DNA of 64,000 nt, from assembly GCA_900618795.1 (NCBI GenBank), contig UYJD01000001.1, forward strand, positions 3,009,654-3,073,653, read 5' to 3'. Of the stretch, positions 42,888 through 54,863 are shown in pieces (within the stretch, counting starts at the first letter, position 1; each line of letters begins with the position of its first letter). The position numbers and the translations under genes are program-made. The stretch comes from Cyanodermella asteris (lineage: Eukaryota > Ascomycota > Lecanoromycetes > Ostropales > Stictidaceae). The notes under the pieces were generated by a model. It made no database searches. It was not told the origin of the DNA and worked only from the letters and a program-made list of their open reading frames with translations.

Positions 42888-43312
42888 ATGGCGCCGCCTA
42901 TGGCGACTGTCACCCTGCATGGCCCGAGGGACGTTGACCCTGACTCTGACATTGATGGAAACACAATCAGCTTCGGCTTGTACGGTCTCAGAAACTCCCC
43001 GAAGCGGCAGCGCGCCATGCTTGATCGCCGTGAGTGCTGTACCGCATGTAGTGCAAATATGAAATTATGCTCAGACTATGACGCTACACATACGAGTTTG
43101 GCATGTGTTTGAAACTTCAATGGCAAGTTATAGAAAGTCAACAGCAGCAGCGCAACAAGCGAAATGAGCGCAAGACGTGGCTAGACAAAGCGCGTTCAAA
43201 GCGGTACATGGAGCGATGCCAATGGGCGGCCGGGATCATGTCAATCCGTGCTGCCAACGCTGCAGGCGTGCCGATTGAAGCTCGATGGGCTGACGACAGA
43301 GGTGGTGGCTGA
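42888..43312 (+). CDS. Possible small two-exon gene, basic protein
   Basis: Exon 42888-43029 (MAPPMATVTLHGPRDVDPDS...) has a GTGAGT donor that joins in frame to 43134-43312 after TTATAG, giving 106 residues. The second exon is Gln/Arg/Lys-rich (SQQQQRNKRNERKTWLDKAR). The join is frame-consistent with standard sites, but I recognise no family and neighbouring sequence looks non-coding, so this may be chance. Confidence 0.3.
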
Positions 43313-46300
43313 CGAGTCAGAGCAAGGCGCAATCATGTTGAAGGAAGCAGAGGCAGAAAGCTTAGTGAAGGTCGAATCACGCGTCGCTGCCCTGCCGATG
43401 CGACTTGCCAGCCCAGACAAGGTGACTCAAGATGATCAGCCCGACCAAGGCGCTGGTGATCCGTGTTTGATGAGCTTCTGCCCGTAGCAGCAGTGCAGTA
43501 CATACTCTGGTCCGTTCTGTGCGTACTTCTGTAGGACTGACCACCTCCCGCAACAGTCAAGTACGACCAGTGTAATGATAGTACGCCGTACTGGGCCGAA
43601 GGCCGATATTAGCAGCGTGCCACCACGTGCTCGTGATTCACGAAGCGTGGTTGGCACGAAGGCGTACGTAAAGCCGCGATGCAGCGTCGTTTCGTCGGCG
43701 GGCCTTCTACATCGTGGGAAAGACTTGCAGTTGTCGACTGGGGTGTCGACAGGCTCGTGAGAAGTCTCAGCGTATCCCCTGTCCTGTCTTGTCTCTTCGA
43801 TTTGTGGGGCAGCTGGCCTGATGCTGGCAGGACTCGCTTGAGATGCGGCTATCACCTTTTCGTCGTGTCGTCGCAAGGAACAGCCTGGCCAGCAGAGTTT
43901 CAGCCACAACCTAACTACCTGGTTAGTATCATCGCCCGCCAAGCGAATGAGAATCGAGCGCTCTCTCAACTGCTCCTTCGGGTCTTTGCTGGCTCTGCCT
44001 GGCCGTGTCTGACGCAGCAATGCCATGCGACGCTCCATTGCCAATCAGCTGCGGCAGTGAGCTCTTCCCAGCCTGTAGGGCTTCCCACTGCAGCGCGCCC
44101 ACTTCTCCGACCATATCTCAGAGTGTACTTCCACCGGGGGCTGAGGGTTGCGACCATTCGACGGACCGGGATGTTGAGAAGTGGGAATGGCGGCGCGGGA
44201 CATCGGGACGGCGACAAGGGGATGCCTCCCAACGCGGGCGAGCAGCACCATGTCGGCAGAGCATAAAAATATTCGTCCACCGACACTTGACAGCTGAGCT
44301 GAAGATGCTGCACCGCGTCGCATCTCGTCTCGTCATGCTCCTTGTCGCCCTCCTCGGGCCAAGCCAGCCCCGGCCCGACGAGATAGACGTATGTATGTAT
44401 GTATGTATGTACAGAGATGTGTTCACGGCACACCACCTCGCACACGTTCCTCGTGCATCTGGAAATCTGGCCATCATTAGGTAATTAATAAGAAGAAGCT
44501 TCCGTCCTTGATGGTTGCTCAATCGCCGTGCCACGCAACAACATCTACAACCGCCGATATGCTTGTCGTGCTCAATCCACTTTACCCATTCATTCTCGCC
44601 ATATTCTCCGAATCGAGGCACCAAGACTCGCCAACACAACGCGGCAGCCCAGCGTCCTTTGTTCTCAACCTTGTTCCTCGCATGCCGCCACCGAGCGTCC
44701 GTGGTTGCGTTCCGGGTATGGTCAAAGCACTCTTCAATTTTGCCTCGCATGTCCATGATTCTCCTCCAGTCGTTCACCTGTCGAAGAAGCCGAACACGCA
44801 CTCCTCCTCTCACCCAGGCGCTTTTCAGGCCCGTCACGGTGGGCCATCTCTTCCGTTCATCGTGTCCATGCCATGCTGGCCGGCTTCATGCTTGGATTTG
44901 CCTCGCAGCATGTCGTCTATTCCCCGTTCGGCGCTTGTTCCTGTCTCCACTCACTCCTTCCTCAGCCCCGCATCTACCTTTCTCTCTCTCTCACCTTGTG
45001 CTCTGACCCACGGCCAGACCTCCTGTACTGGCCCATTGTGCTGACAAGCTACCAGGAAACCTTTCCGCTCTGCCCTGTTTTCGATCAGCCAGTAGACTTT
45101 TCTGGGCCGTCTTTTGCCCTTGAAACCCTTGCAGTTGAGAATGCAGGAAGTGCCTCCGTCATCACCGAGATCCTCGTAAGGCATGAGTGTTGAACGGACT
45201 GAGCAGAATCCTGTTGCTCGCATGGTACAAGTATACACCTTCACCGCGACTTGCTGCCTCATTTCATCAACTGCCGGAGCATCGTCAGTGCTGGCTGCCG
45301 ACCATCCGTCATGTCGGTAACAAGATGCTCAAATTCATGGTCGGACCCGGGACCTTGTGTCTGACGAACGCCAGTGCGAGCAAGCCGGGCGTCAGCCCCA
45401 CCATGTCTCATGCTCCATGTTTGCTTGCCGCGATTTTGGTTTCCGAGGAAAGTCACAACCAGCTCGGTACATGGTGATGAACCAAGCGGACCTGATCTTC
45501 ATCCGGACTCGATCCCGCTGCCCTCCGCTACGCTCTCCCTGTGCCAAGAAGATCTGATGACAGCACACTGTTCTGGCTCAATCGAAAGTGTGAAAGATGG
45601 TCAGTCTTGGATCAAAGCACGCGTACCGCTGAGCGTCCAGGCTTTAATGTGAGGACCATCTCTCGCTCAATCATGCCATATGACCACCCAGTCAGCATGG
45701 TCGTTGACCATCAATACGACACCGAGTGAGAGAGATATTGCTGAAACAAGTTGACGAAAAGCTGCAAGTTGGTTCGACCTCTGATATTGATCACAGACAT
45801 CATGCAAGGTTCGCTACTGATGTCGTGCCGACAAAATGGGACCCCAAACCGACGGCCACTGCACAAAATTTGTTATAGGTAGATACCAGCACTCCAAGGG
45901 ACGTCTACTATACTTACGCCTGGGGCGAGCGGCCGTGCAGGTGCTTCATGGTGGAACTATGATCTGATCATCGTTGTGTGTCTGATAAAATTTTGTTCGT
46001 TCCTTGTTTCAGCCGTTGTTGCCTCCTGGAATACACTTTTCGCAGCGAGCTCTGCATCAGGATGACGAACAGTTCGCTGCTCACGTCTTCGTCGCTTGAG
46101 CGCTCTGGTCGAAGGCACTCCAGCATTGCCACCTCGGACAACGGTAAGAAATGTACCGACAAACCCTGACGAAGAACGAAATATCATGCGAGCAAGTATC
46201 CTGGACTTCCACACGTTAAATGTCCTTGATTCGCATCGCGTTATTGTCATTATTACAGATGAGGCAAAGGGCTTGCAGATCACTACGCCTGGCAGTTATT

Positions 46301-46646
46301 GCATTACCTACACTCGCGATTTTGTGTTCTGCTTCAGCATTGCCAAGGTTGAACGTACGCGGTTACGCAATCAAGCCTTGATCTTACCGGTCAATCACTC
46401 GGAGCAGGAGCTGTGAAACACCAGGAAGCGGTGTTCAAATGCATAGATCACCGCAGCAATTTGTCCCGAGTACAAGAACCATGTCCATGACCAGCTAAGA
46501 TGCAGTCATCAGATTTATTTTCACGCCCTCCTCAATTGATTCACATACATTTTCTTTGCATGATCCCTGCTTGTCCATCTCATCCCACAAAACCGCTCTC
46601 TCCCTCACTCCCTATGCCGTTCGCCCTGAGATCAATCACCATGAAT
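43313..46646. other. 3.3 kb gene-free region
   Basis: Both strands carry many short overlapping frames without recognisable content. A (GTAT)n tract lies at 44389-44411. A frame at 46096-46416 (+, 106 residues) is open but resembles nothing known. Confidence 0.45.
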
Positions 46647-47135
46647 CTAAGCAGGCGACCTGACCTCCTGGGCCGTAACAACAAATTCCCCTCCATCTTG
46701 TGTGTCCAAGTACTGCACAACCCCGTTCGGTCCCGCCGCCGCCTCGCGACTCTTCACGCTCCCCGCCGGAAACTCTCTCGCACCATAATAGCGGGTGCCG
46801 TCATCGCCCCCCTGTCGGTAGCCGATGCCCACCACGCTGGTTCCCTCGCCGTTGTCGTGCCAGTCGAAGCTCCACGCCGGGTCCGAGCAGGTGGTCGTCG
46901 GGAAGAAAGCCAGGTCGGGCCCCGTGTTGGTGGTGGTCCCGCAGCTTACGGGGTAGGTGGTGCTGTCGGAGGGGAAATAGGGCGAGGCGGAGGTGATGTT
47001 CAAGCTGTAGTACGAGATCACGCTATGAGGGACGCCGGAGAAGGAGAAGGCGGCGATGGAGAGGTCGTAGGTTGGTTGGAGCGGGGCGGCGGAGATGAGG
47101 GGGAGGAGTGTCAGGAGGGAGGTGGTGTATTTCAT
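46647..47135 (-). CDS. Small secreted protein, effector-like
   Basis: A single exon encodes 162 residues. The first 16 (MKYTTSLLTLLPLISA) are a signal peptide, with likely cleavage before APLQPTYDL. The mature part begins with a beta-strand pattern (YDLSIAAFSFSGVPHSVISY YSLN; read as two pieces) and has only two cysteines (VSCGTT and TTCSDP), which could form one disulfide. The strand-rich start FSFSGxPHSxxxxYxLN followed by paired Cys resembles fungal small secreted proteins of the AA1-like/Hrip1 elicitor type, but this is a loose likeness. No transmembrane segment or GPI signal is seen. It is an extracellular protein of unknown role. Confidence 0.65.
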   Translation of the reverse strand: MKYTTSLLTLLPLISAAPLQPTYDLSIAAFSFSGVPHSVISYYSLNITSASPYFPSDSTTYPVSCGTTTNTGPDLAFFPTTTCSDPAWSFDWHDNGEGTSVVGIGYRQGGDDGTRYYGAREFPAGSVKSREAAAGPNGVVQYLDTQDGGEFVVTAQEVRSPA

Positions 47136-48824
47136 GGTTGGAATTTGGGGTTTTAGGATTGGGGTTCGGTGGTGTGAATAGACTCTGGAGTGCTGGAGCG
47201 ATGCGACGGGATGGGGTAAGATTTCGAAAGAGAGCGTGTTCTTCGAGCTATATGTACCGTGTTGATGGACTCGTCTTCAGAGTCTAGCTATTACTATATC
47301 GAGTATCGAGCTCCGAGGGCAGGTGAAGGTTCGACTGAATCACGTTTTTGGACCGATCGACGCCTGGCGGTTCCTCCGCATACACGAAACTCGGCCGCTC
47401 CAGTCTACACATGCTTTTTCGAGCACATCTTTGAGCTCGAGACTTGAGACGGTAGGGCCCTCCTCGTCCAACCTGTCACCCATGTCGTAGGTGATAAAAC
47501 TCGGAATACGAGTCAACAAACGTCTCGGCTCTGAACTGATGACCCGACCAAGTCTTTGTCGGGCCGAGAGTTCACAATGCAGTGCAGCTGACGATCGTCA
47601 GAAGAGATGCTTACGAAGGGGTTTCGACGCCTTGCGTGGGAACTGTTCGGATCTTCACGTCGCACTGTGACATCACAATCACGAGTTTTGTGGAGAGCTT
47701 TTTTTTTTTTTTTATACCTTTCCCTCACGAAAATAGTAACTTGGTCAATTTTCAGCCCCCAAACTTTTACGAGCAGGCCAAGACAACGACAGCACATCAT
47801 CATCACCACAAACGAATCCTCACCGAAATTGGACACAAGCCCTTTTCAGAATGATGACAGACGGTCGATTTTTATTATTCTTTTTCGTGAGACCCTTTCT
47901 ATCCTGACCGTTGACCGTTCGACGTGCGGGCGCAGGTGGGGACAAGAGACGATGCGTGTGATTTGGACATCCCCCATGTTTGACTGACGCTTCCTGCCGA
48001 CCGGCCAGATTGCGTGTAACATATGTACATCGGGCAGGCTTGTGTCACCCTGCTTATCGGATTACGACTTCTCGGGCACGTCTGGATATGCCATGCCATG
48101 CCATGCCATGCGAAGTGACGGTTGCAGGCTTTGCGGTTCGGTGCTCTCGGAGTCGGATGGCTGCTTCCATCCGCTCATCTGCTGTAGCCTTCCTTGAGAC
48201 GCTGTACGAATGTGCGGCGAGCTGGTATTTCGACGGAGATTCAATCTCAGGTATTATAGCTTCGTTCTGATGCAGCTGTGGCGAACCTTACGACGACGGC
48301 ATCTGTACTAAATCGCTGCGTGGACTGCTCTGCGTTCCTGGACAGAAACTGCCGCGACTTCGACTTGGATGTGCCGTCAAACTGTATGCTTCTCCTCTTG
48401 GACACTGGCGAGAGCATCGGCGCTTGATGTGCGTCTCGTCATGTTTCGTCCTGTATTGCTCGTTCCGATCAAAGACAGGATGGGTTGAGTCGCGGTGCAA
48501 ACATCGGACGCGCCTTCCTCCCATATGGTAGTACGGTCAGATGCTCATGCACAAACTGTTCTCCATCCGAAGCTGACACCTTACTTGTTTACCGTCCGTC
48601 TGCTTTTCTTTTTCTGCATCACGTTCAGCAGTTTTCTCAGCCTTCCTTTGCTTCAATTGCTCTCCATCAAGTCCGTCATAGATCATCTTACATCGCAAAT
48701 AATTACAACTACGTCAACCACCTCACGGCCCGCTTTTACCTCGATTCTCTGTATTCTAGCCGTATTCAAGGCATCTGACAAATCGGGACTCATCACTAAT
48801 CACCAGAATTGTCCTCTTCTCGCC
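47136..48824. other. 1.7 kb spacer with short repeats
   Basis: No gene supported. It has a run of about 14 T at 47700-47713 and four CCATG units at 48091-48110. The pyrimidine-rich part near 48560-48700 is probably the leader of the kinase gene. Confidence 0.5.
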
Positions 48825-50852
48825 ATGGGATCCGCACATTTTCGCGCACGCAAAACGAGTGAGGAGGACATGGCCAAAGCTCGGGAACAAAAGGTCAAGG
48901 ATCGGCGTGAGGGCCGGCTGGAAGAATTTATACAGGGGACTATGGTAAGCTATTCCCTCACCAGAGTCTGTCTTGACCACGTTCGAAGATGTCCTTGTGC
49001 CATCTCATCCAGCATGAGCAACAGTTAGACCATCTCTGCTGAATCTGCCAGCCGATCCTAACCTCACAGTCAAGCTATCTCAACGTCTTCACAAGCCATA
49101 GCTAACGAGTTCTAGCCATTCGAGGAACACAGTTTCCCACATTGGAAGCGCGAAGAATGGTGCGATGTTCAAATTGGTCAACTTTTGCTGAATCGATACC
49201 GAGTCATTGGCAAGCTTGGCTACAGGAGTGAAAGCACAACCTGGCTGTGCTCCGACGACGCAAAGAGCCGGTATGTGGCCTGTAAGGTGTTGGTTCGAGG
49301 AAGCGAGTCGGCAAGGAGAGAGACAGACTTTGTCGCACACTTGAAGCATTCGACACTCGAAGATGAAAGTCACGCATACATTCGCAAGTACTACGACGTG
49401 CACTGGATTTGGGGTCACAGTTCGCCAAGGCTGCCAGATGCATCCACAGTTCACAAAGAACAGGCGAAAAGGGCGGCGAAGGACGAGAAGGCAAAACGGA
49501 AGGAAGAGAAGCATGCCGCGAGAAAGCAGTCACGAAACACTCGGCGGTGGTGGCGTTCTTCCAAGAAACCCTCTTCGCGTAGCCATGCACCTAGCAATGC
49601 CACTTCGAATGAGCCGCTACTTGGGCGTTCGGTATCTCGGGACAATGCTGACGACGCTCAGTCGGCAAGAGCGCAACCAGCAGCATCGGACAGCAACGCC
49701 GATGATATCGAGGAGGAGCCAGCAGCATCGCGCATCAACGCCGATGATACCGAGGGAAAGCCAACAGCATCCGAGACTGACGCCAATGACACCGAGGGGG
49801 AGCCAGCAGCATCGGAAACCAACGCCAACGCTACCGAGAGTGATGCCAGCCAGCAAGCGACGAGTGATGAGACGCTCACCGAGCCGGCAGAGCGCATGAC
49901 GGGCCACCACGCTTGCTTGGTTCAGAAGCCGCTGGGATTGAGCCTGAGCGCCGTCATGTACGCATACAAGGATCCATTGCGTCTCGATTCATGCAAGCAG
50001 ATCCTCAAGCAACTGTTGGAAGCCATTCATTTCCTGCATACCAAGGCTGGAGTTGTGCATGCGGATATCCACGCAGACAATATTCTGACTTCTGTTACCA
50101 AAGCACAGGTCGCTGAGTATGTTAGAGAAGCCAAGGATTCCGCCAAATCCCCCATGTCCACACGACAGCGCCTTGGAAAGAATGGTTCGCCCGTCATCAA
50201 GACTCAACGCATGGGTTCTCTCGGGGACGACTTCAAAGCAGTACTCTGTGATTTTAGCGATGCTCGAATCGGATTGAGAAGGCACAAGGGCGAGATCATG
50301 CCGCTCAACATCCGACCACCAGAAAGCTTGCTTGGGATCGAGTGGAATGAAAAGGTTAATATCTGGGCCATCGGACTTTTGGCATGGAATCTTGTGGTCG
50401 GAAAGCCACTCTTTGAGCCCGACCTAGCTTCCATCAATTTGGGTTTCGCAGAAGTATCTCACATGGCCCAAATGTACTCGTTGCTTGGCGACCTGTGGGA
50501 TTACAAAGAGTTCGAAGGCTACGAAAATTATCCTATCCATGGGCACAAGTACGTCGTATGGAAAACATGGATGCCGAACGATGTTGTGAGGTCCATGATC
50601 CGAACAACGAGCTTCCAGGAACAGGCGCTTTGCAAAGACAAACAATGGAAGTTCTGGAAGCGAAAGCCGGCTCAGTGGAAAAGGGATGATATCAGCGACG
50701 TGGACAAGAAGAACTTTTTCGACTTCATCGAGAAGACCATTACGTGGGGCCCTGTCAGGCGATCGACGGCGCAAGAGCTTCTGACCCACCCTTTCCTGCA
50801 GAATACCGAACCAGCTGCCAACGGCGCAGTCGGAGGCGTCGTCACTATTTAA
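48825..50852 (+). CDS. SRPK-like protein kinase with a long repeat-bearing insert
   Basis: Exons 48825-48944 (MGSAHFRARKTSEEDMAKAR...) and 49116-50852 give 618 residues. PFEEHSFPHWKREEWCDVQI then NRYRVIGKLGYRSESTTWLC is the N-lobe opening of fungal SRPK-type kinases. The ATP-site lysine is in YVACKVLV. The catalytic loop reads VVHADIHADNIL (about residue 351). The metal-binding motif reads CDFSDAR (about 417), DFS in place of DFG. Later landmarks are IRPPESLLGIEWNEKVNIWAI and STAQELLTHPFL. Between N-lobe strands sits an insert of about 150 residues (150-298): first Lys/Arg-rich, then a 14-residue tandem repeat. Classical SRPKs phosphorylate SR splicing factors; fungi have expanded SRPK-like sets of unknown substrate. 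The intron of 171 bp is longer than neighbours'. Confidence 0.85.
49677..49844 (+). repeat. 42 bp tandem repeat, about 4 copies, in the kinase insert
   Basis: Units begin at 49677, 49719, 49761 and 49803, each starting CCA(G/A)CAGCATC. They encode the pattern PAASxxNADDxEGE with conservative changes (PAASDSNADDIEEE, PAASRINADDTEGK, PTASETDANDTEGE, PAASETNANATESD). The last copy is the most divergent. Confidence 0.9.
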
Positions 50853-51689
50853 GCTTTTGGAACCTGGACACCGGCTGTGGTCTGCAAGTTCCTCTAACAG
50901 TGGAAATTGACAAGGCCGGGGTCGTCTTATGGGCCACGGCAACCTGGAGGATATCTATGTACTTCTTGCGGCGCCAATGGCATCGCGTAGCGCACTCGAA
51001 CGACGCAGAAAGCGCTTGAACTTTAAAGTATATCTTACGGTAATCCTTGAAAGCACAGGCGGTAATGCTTCGCTCACGTGCACTTCCCTTCTACTCACAG
51101 GCGTGATAACGGACGAACTGTAGCAGCCCCAGAGCTTCCTCTTAAGCGACCCTAGGAAGTATTTCAGTAAGTACCTCCGTAAATACCTCAATAGGCATGT
51201 TATGAATTACTTCAGTACGGCCACAGCAAGTAACTCAGTAGGTGCCTCAGCAACTTACATTCGAGAGCTGCCAAGCCTGGGAGAATAAAAAAAAGCACAT
51301 GTGAGGTTAAGACAATCAGCTATGCTTCTAAGGGTTCCCACATCATACTGTTCTAGATTTGAGTTGGGAAGACTTGTAGCGCCAGCACCAAAGTCGCATG
51401 GTGCAAATGTCACAGGTAGATTGAACGCGCCGAAACACCATTGAAGCTCAGAGCATGAATTACCTCTATCTGGATCTATCGCTTTTTGTTTGCCGGCGTC
51501 GTTGCTTTTGGCAGCTTGCGGCGCCCGAGGTCCTTCTTCCGTAAAAACAAAGACATCATGCGTAACCTGCCCGCCTTCGCAGTATAAACACCGAACCCTG
51601 TAAATGCACAAAGGAAATCATCACGTTTCAGGTATCGTCAATCCGAACTTCCACATCGTCCTTCAACAGAGCTGTCACGTGCAACGCAT
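50853..51689. other. Convergent spacer with a doubtful minus-strand frame
   Basis: It lies between the kinase and eEF3 stop codons. A minus-strand frame at 51255-51611 (118 codons, six Cys) has no ATG and abuts a TTTACAG acceptor-like site, so it could be a terminal exon. I found no upstream exon, and eEF3 occupies the space beyond. Confidence 0.4.
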
Positions 51690-54600
51690 CTAATCATCCT
51701 CGTCGGAGAAGACCTCCTCGCCCCTCTTGCGGCGGGCCATGCGGTCCTTCTTCTTCTTGCGAAGCTCGGAAGATGTCAACTTCTTCTTCTTTTCCTGCTT
51801 CTCGATCTTGTTGCCCATGGCATCGAACTGCTCGCCTTCCTCGCCCTTGGCAGTCAGACGGGGACCCGAGCCCTGGCCCTGAACCCAGTTGTGGCCCGAA
51901 GGGGTCATGCGGCCGTCCATGACGGACCAGACCTCCTCGGTGAGATCACGGGTGAACTCGGAGTTGTGAGTAATGATGATGACACCACCCTCGAACTTCT
52001 TCAGGGCGTTCGACAGAGCACCGAGAGAATCACGGTCGAGGTAGTTGGTAGGCTCGTCGAGGACGATCAAGTGAGGACGCTGCCACGTGCAAGCAGCAAG
52101 GACGACCTTGACACGCTGGCCACCGGAGAGACCACGCATGCGGGAGTGAGAGATCAGCTCGGCGTCGAGACCGAAGTTGGCACCGTGGGCCTCAATCTCC
52201 TTACGGACAAGAGGACGGAACTGACCGGAGGCAAGGGCCTCCTTCTGATCGACTTCGGCGACGAGCTTCATGTGAGACTCCATAATCTCAGAACGAGGAA
52301 TCCAAGCGTTGTCGGCAGTCATCATGGGTGTCCATTTCTCGTTCTTCATGCCGACGTTCTCACCGAGGGCGAACGAACACTCGTACTCGTAGGAGTTCTT
52401 GAACTTTCTTCGCGAGTGGACGCCAATGACACGTCTCTGCGAACCTTCGATTCTGTAGATCTTGTCCATGGCCTTCTCATCAGCTTCGGTGATGATCTTG
52501 TTGGCACGGTCCATGGTCTCACGATCCTCACCGGTCTGGAATCGCCACTGAATGTACTCGGAGGGAGTCTTGTCGAGATGGTGGTCAATGTGAGCGAAAG
52601 CGTGCTGCTTGATGTAGGCGATACGGATGTTCTCGTGGGACCAGACCTCACCAGAGGTGGGAATGAGCTCACCAGTCAGAACGTTGATAAGAGTAGACTT
52701 GCCAGCACCGTTGGGACCAATGACGGCAATACGAGAGCCAAGCGAGACCTGGAAAGAGATGTCTTCGACCTGGGGCTTGGGTGTGCCGGGGTACTGGAAG
52801 GTCATCTTGCTGACACGGACAATGGCCTTGGCCTTGGTCTTGACACCCTCAAGGAAACCGGGCTCGGGGAAAGTAAACTCGAGCTCGGTGGCACCAAGTT
52901 CGTAGTAGGACTTGGCAGAGGGCACACGCCTGACGAACTCCTGCAGGTTACCTCTGTAGCGCTTAAGCTTGAAGCGCTCGTAGTGGATGACGTGCTGGAT
53001 AACGTTGTTGAGGAAACCAGAGTCGTGAGAAATGATGATGGAAGTGCAGGGAGAGCTCTTGAGGTAGTCCTCGAGCCACTTGACATTTTTGACGTCCAAG
53101 TGGTTGGTCGGCTCGTCAAGAAGCAAGATATCGGGCTTCTCGAAGACGGCACGAGCCAGAGCGAGCTTCATGCGCCAACCTCCAGACAGAGAAGTAATAA
53201 GACCCTCCATCTGCTCGGAGGTGAAACCGAACTCGAGCAACTGCTTCTCAACGTCGGGCTGGCCCAGAGTGATACCAACTTGCTTGAGCTTCATCATGGT
53301 CCAACCAATGACAGTCAATTCGGTGTCAGCGGCATCAAGGTCATGCTCGACGAAGACAGTCTTGACTTCGTTCTGCTTGGGGAAACCCTCGACCTGCTCG
53401 TTGTTGATAGCACGCATGAGGGTGGTCTTGCCGGAACCGTTGGGGCCAAGGAGACCGTATCGCTGACCACGCTTGAGGCGCAGGCTAGTCTGGTTGAGCA
53501 GAATCTTCGCACCATAGGCCAAGTTGAATGTACAGTTGCAGAGATCCTCGCCCTCCTCCTCATCAGGCTCGACCTCACCCTCCTCAGCGGCGCTGGGAGA
53601 AGCACGCTTGCGCAGAGTGTCGGCGTAAGCCTTGCCTTCCTGGCCGCCAACGATGGCACCAAGGAACGGCTGGCAGGCCGTGATCCACTCAATGCTCTCG
53701 TCAGCCTTCTCGTCAACGAGCTGACCGGCGATACCGGCAACGTATTCGACGATAGTGGAGAACTTCTTGACTGCATCCTTGTGCTTTTCACTGAGAATGC
53801 CCTCCAAGATAGGGAGGATGGTGGTGATCTCACCAGCGCTAGACTTCTCAGGGATCTTGCCATCCTTGACGTTACCAACGCGAGTCAAAGTCTCAAGAGC
53901 AATCTTGGTCTTGTCACGAGCCTCAGGGTCAGCCAAAGTCTCGTAGTTCTTCTGGAGAGAGGGCATGAGCTTGGGCAAGAAAGCAGCGACAATGTTGGGG
54001 TCCTCGACCAGCTTGCACATGTTGTCGACAATGACAGCCGACTTTCGCTTGATGGCAGTCTCGCGCTCAGCAAGACCACGCTCGAGCAGGGGCACCATGA
54101 TGGCCAGAGTTGGCTCGTGGACGTCAGTGACGAAGGTGGTGGCACCGAGCAAGTGGACGGTCTCGGGGACATTCTCGGGCTTGGCGATACACTTGATGAG
54201 TTCGGGAATGAAACGCTCGATATCCTTGTTCACAATCAAGTTGCAAACTCGCTCCATGGTAGTGTATGCAGCAGCCTTGATCTCTTTCTTGGTATCCCAC
54301 ATGGCAGCGGAGATGACGGGGATGAGGTCAGGGGTACGGTAGGAGAGCTGAGTAGGGGCGCTCTCGACAAGGGACTCGATGGCCTGCAGAGCAGCGGCCT
54401 TGGCCTGCCATTTCTGGGCGTTCTCGATTGAGTCGTTGATGGGCTTCAAAACAGCCTTAACAGCGTAGGGGTTGATGGCCTTGACGATGGCGAGCGATGC
54501 AGCGGTCGCAGCAGTCTGAACGGACTTCATCTTGTCGCCAGAAGCGTCCAAGGTGTTGGCCAAAAGCTGAACGAGGTATGGCTCCATGGCGGGCGAAACA

Positions 54601-54863
54601 GTCGAGTGCTGAGCAATGGCCTGGATGGCGTTGAGAGCACGCTCCCGAATGCCGGCATCTTTCTTGTTGGCCAACTGCTTCTTGAGCTGGGCAACGAATT
54701 CTGTCGGAGCATCGGACTGCTCGATGGGGCCGTTAACAAAGACGGCGATGTCCTGTGCGGTGGATTGCGACTCGTCGGCGGTCTTTGCCACGGTGAGCTT
54801 CTGCATGAGCTCGCTGAGGACCTTCAGCGACTCGGCATTCTCGTGCTTGGCCTGGCTAGCCAT
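51690..54863 (-). CDS. TEF3: Translation elongation factor eEF3
   Basis: A single exon encodes 1057 residues (yeast Yef3 has 1044). HEAT repeats cover about residues 1-320. ABC domain 1 has Walker [10 protein letters not shown] (about 471), signature SLSGGWRMK (about 557) and Walker [13 protein letters not shown] (about 578). ABC domain 2 has GPNGAGKST (about 713), a chromodomain-like insert (about 800-865, around [15 protein letters not shown]), signature LSGGQRVKV (about 912) and [12 protein letters not shown] (about 930). A Lys-rich ribosome-binding tail ends the protein ([20 protein letters not shown]). This fungus-specific ATPase helps release E-site tRNA during each elongation cycle. 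Strong C/G-ending codon bias indicates very high expression and also leaves a long accidental open frame on the other strand. The 5' side is pyrimidine- and A/T-tract-rich. Confidence 0.98.
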   Translation of the reverse strand: MASQAKHENAESLKVLSELMQKLTVAKTADESQSTAQDIAVFVNGPIEQSDAPTEFVAQLKKQLANKKDAGIRERALNAIQAIAQHSTVSPAMEPYLVQLLANTLDASGDKMKSVQTAATAASLAIVKAINPYAVKAVLKPINDSIENAQKWQAKAAALQAIESLVESAPTQLSYRTPDLIPVISAAMWDTKKEIKAAAYTTMERVCNLIVNKDIERFIPELIKCIAKPENVPETVHLLGATTFVTDVHEPTLAIMVPLLERGLAERETAIKRKSAVIVDNMCKLVEDPNIVAAFLPKLMPSLQKNYETLADPEARDKTKIALETLTRVGNVKDGKIPEKSSAGEITTILPILEGILSEKHKDAVKKFSTIVEYVAGIAGQLVDEKADESIEWITACQPFLGAIVGGQEGKAYADTLRKRASPSAAEEGEVEPDEEEGEDLCNCTFNLAYGAKILLNQTSLRLKRGQRYGLLGPNGSGKTTLMRAINNEQVEGFPKQNEVKTVFVEHDLDAADTELTVIGWTMMKLKQVGITLGQPDVEKQLLEFGFTSEQMEGLITSLSGGWRMKLALARAVFEKPDILLLDEPTNHLDVKNVKWLEDYLKSSPCTSIIISHDSGFLNNVIQHVIHYERFKLKRYRGNLQEFVRRVPSAKSYYELGATELEFTFPEPGFLEGVKTKAKAIVRVSKMTFQYPGTPKPQVEDISFQVSLGSRIAVIGPNGAGKSTLINVLTGELIPTSGEVWSHENIRIAYIKQHAFAHIDHHLDKTPSEYIQWRFQTGEDRETMDRANKIITEADEKAMDKIYRIEGSQRRVIGVHSRRKFKNSYEYECSFALGENVGMKNEKWTPMMTADNAWIPRSEIMESHMKLVAEVDQKEALASGQFRPLVRKEIEAHGANFGLDAELISHSRMRGLSGGQRVKVVLAACTWQRPHLIVLDEPTNYLDRDSLGALSNALKKFEGGVIIITHNSEFTRDLTEEVWSVMDGRMTPSGHNWVQGQGSGPRLTAKGEEGEQFDAMGNKIEKQEKKKKLTSSELRKKKKDRMARRKRGEEVFSDEDD

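Noticed and set aside
51255-51611. Six-cysteine minus-strand frame as a second small secreted protein
   Set aside because: No ATG, no signal peptide, and no upstream exon could be placed before the eEF3 gene.
51891-54431. 846-codon open frame on the plus strand opposite eEF3
   Set aside because: eEF3 on the minus strand is unmistakable. The antisense frame is a by-product of its strong C/G-ending codon bias and resembles no protein family.
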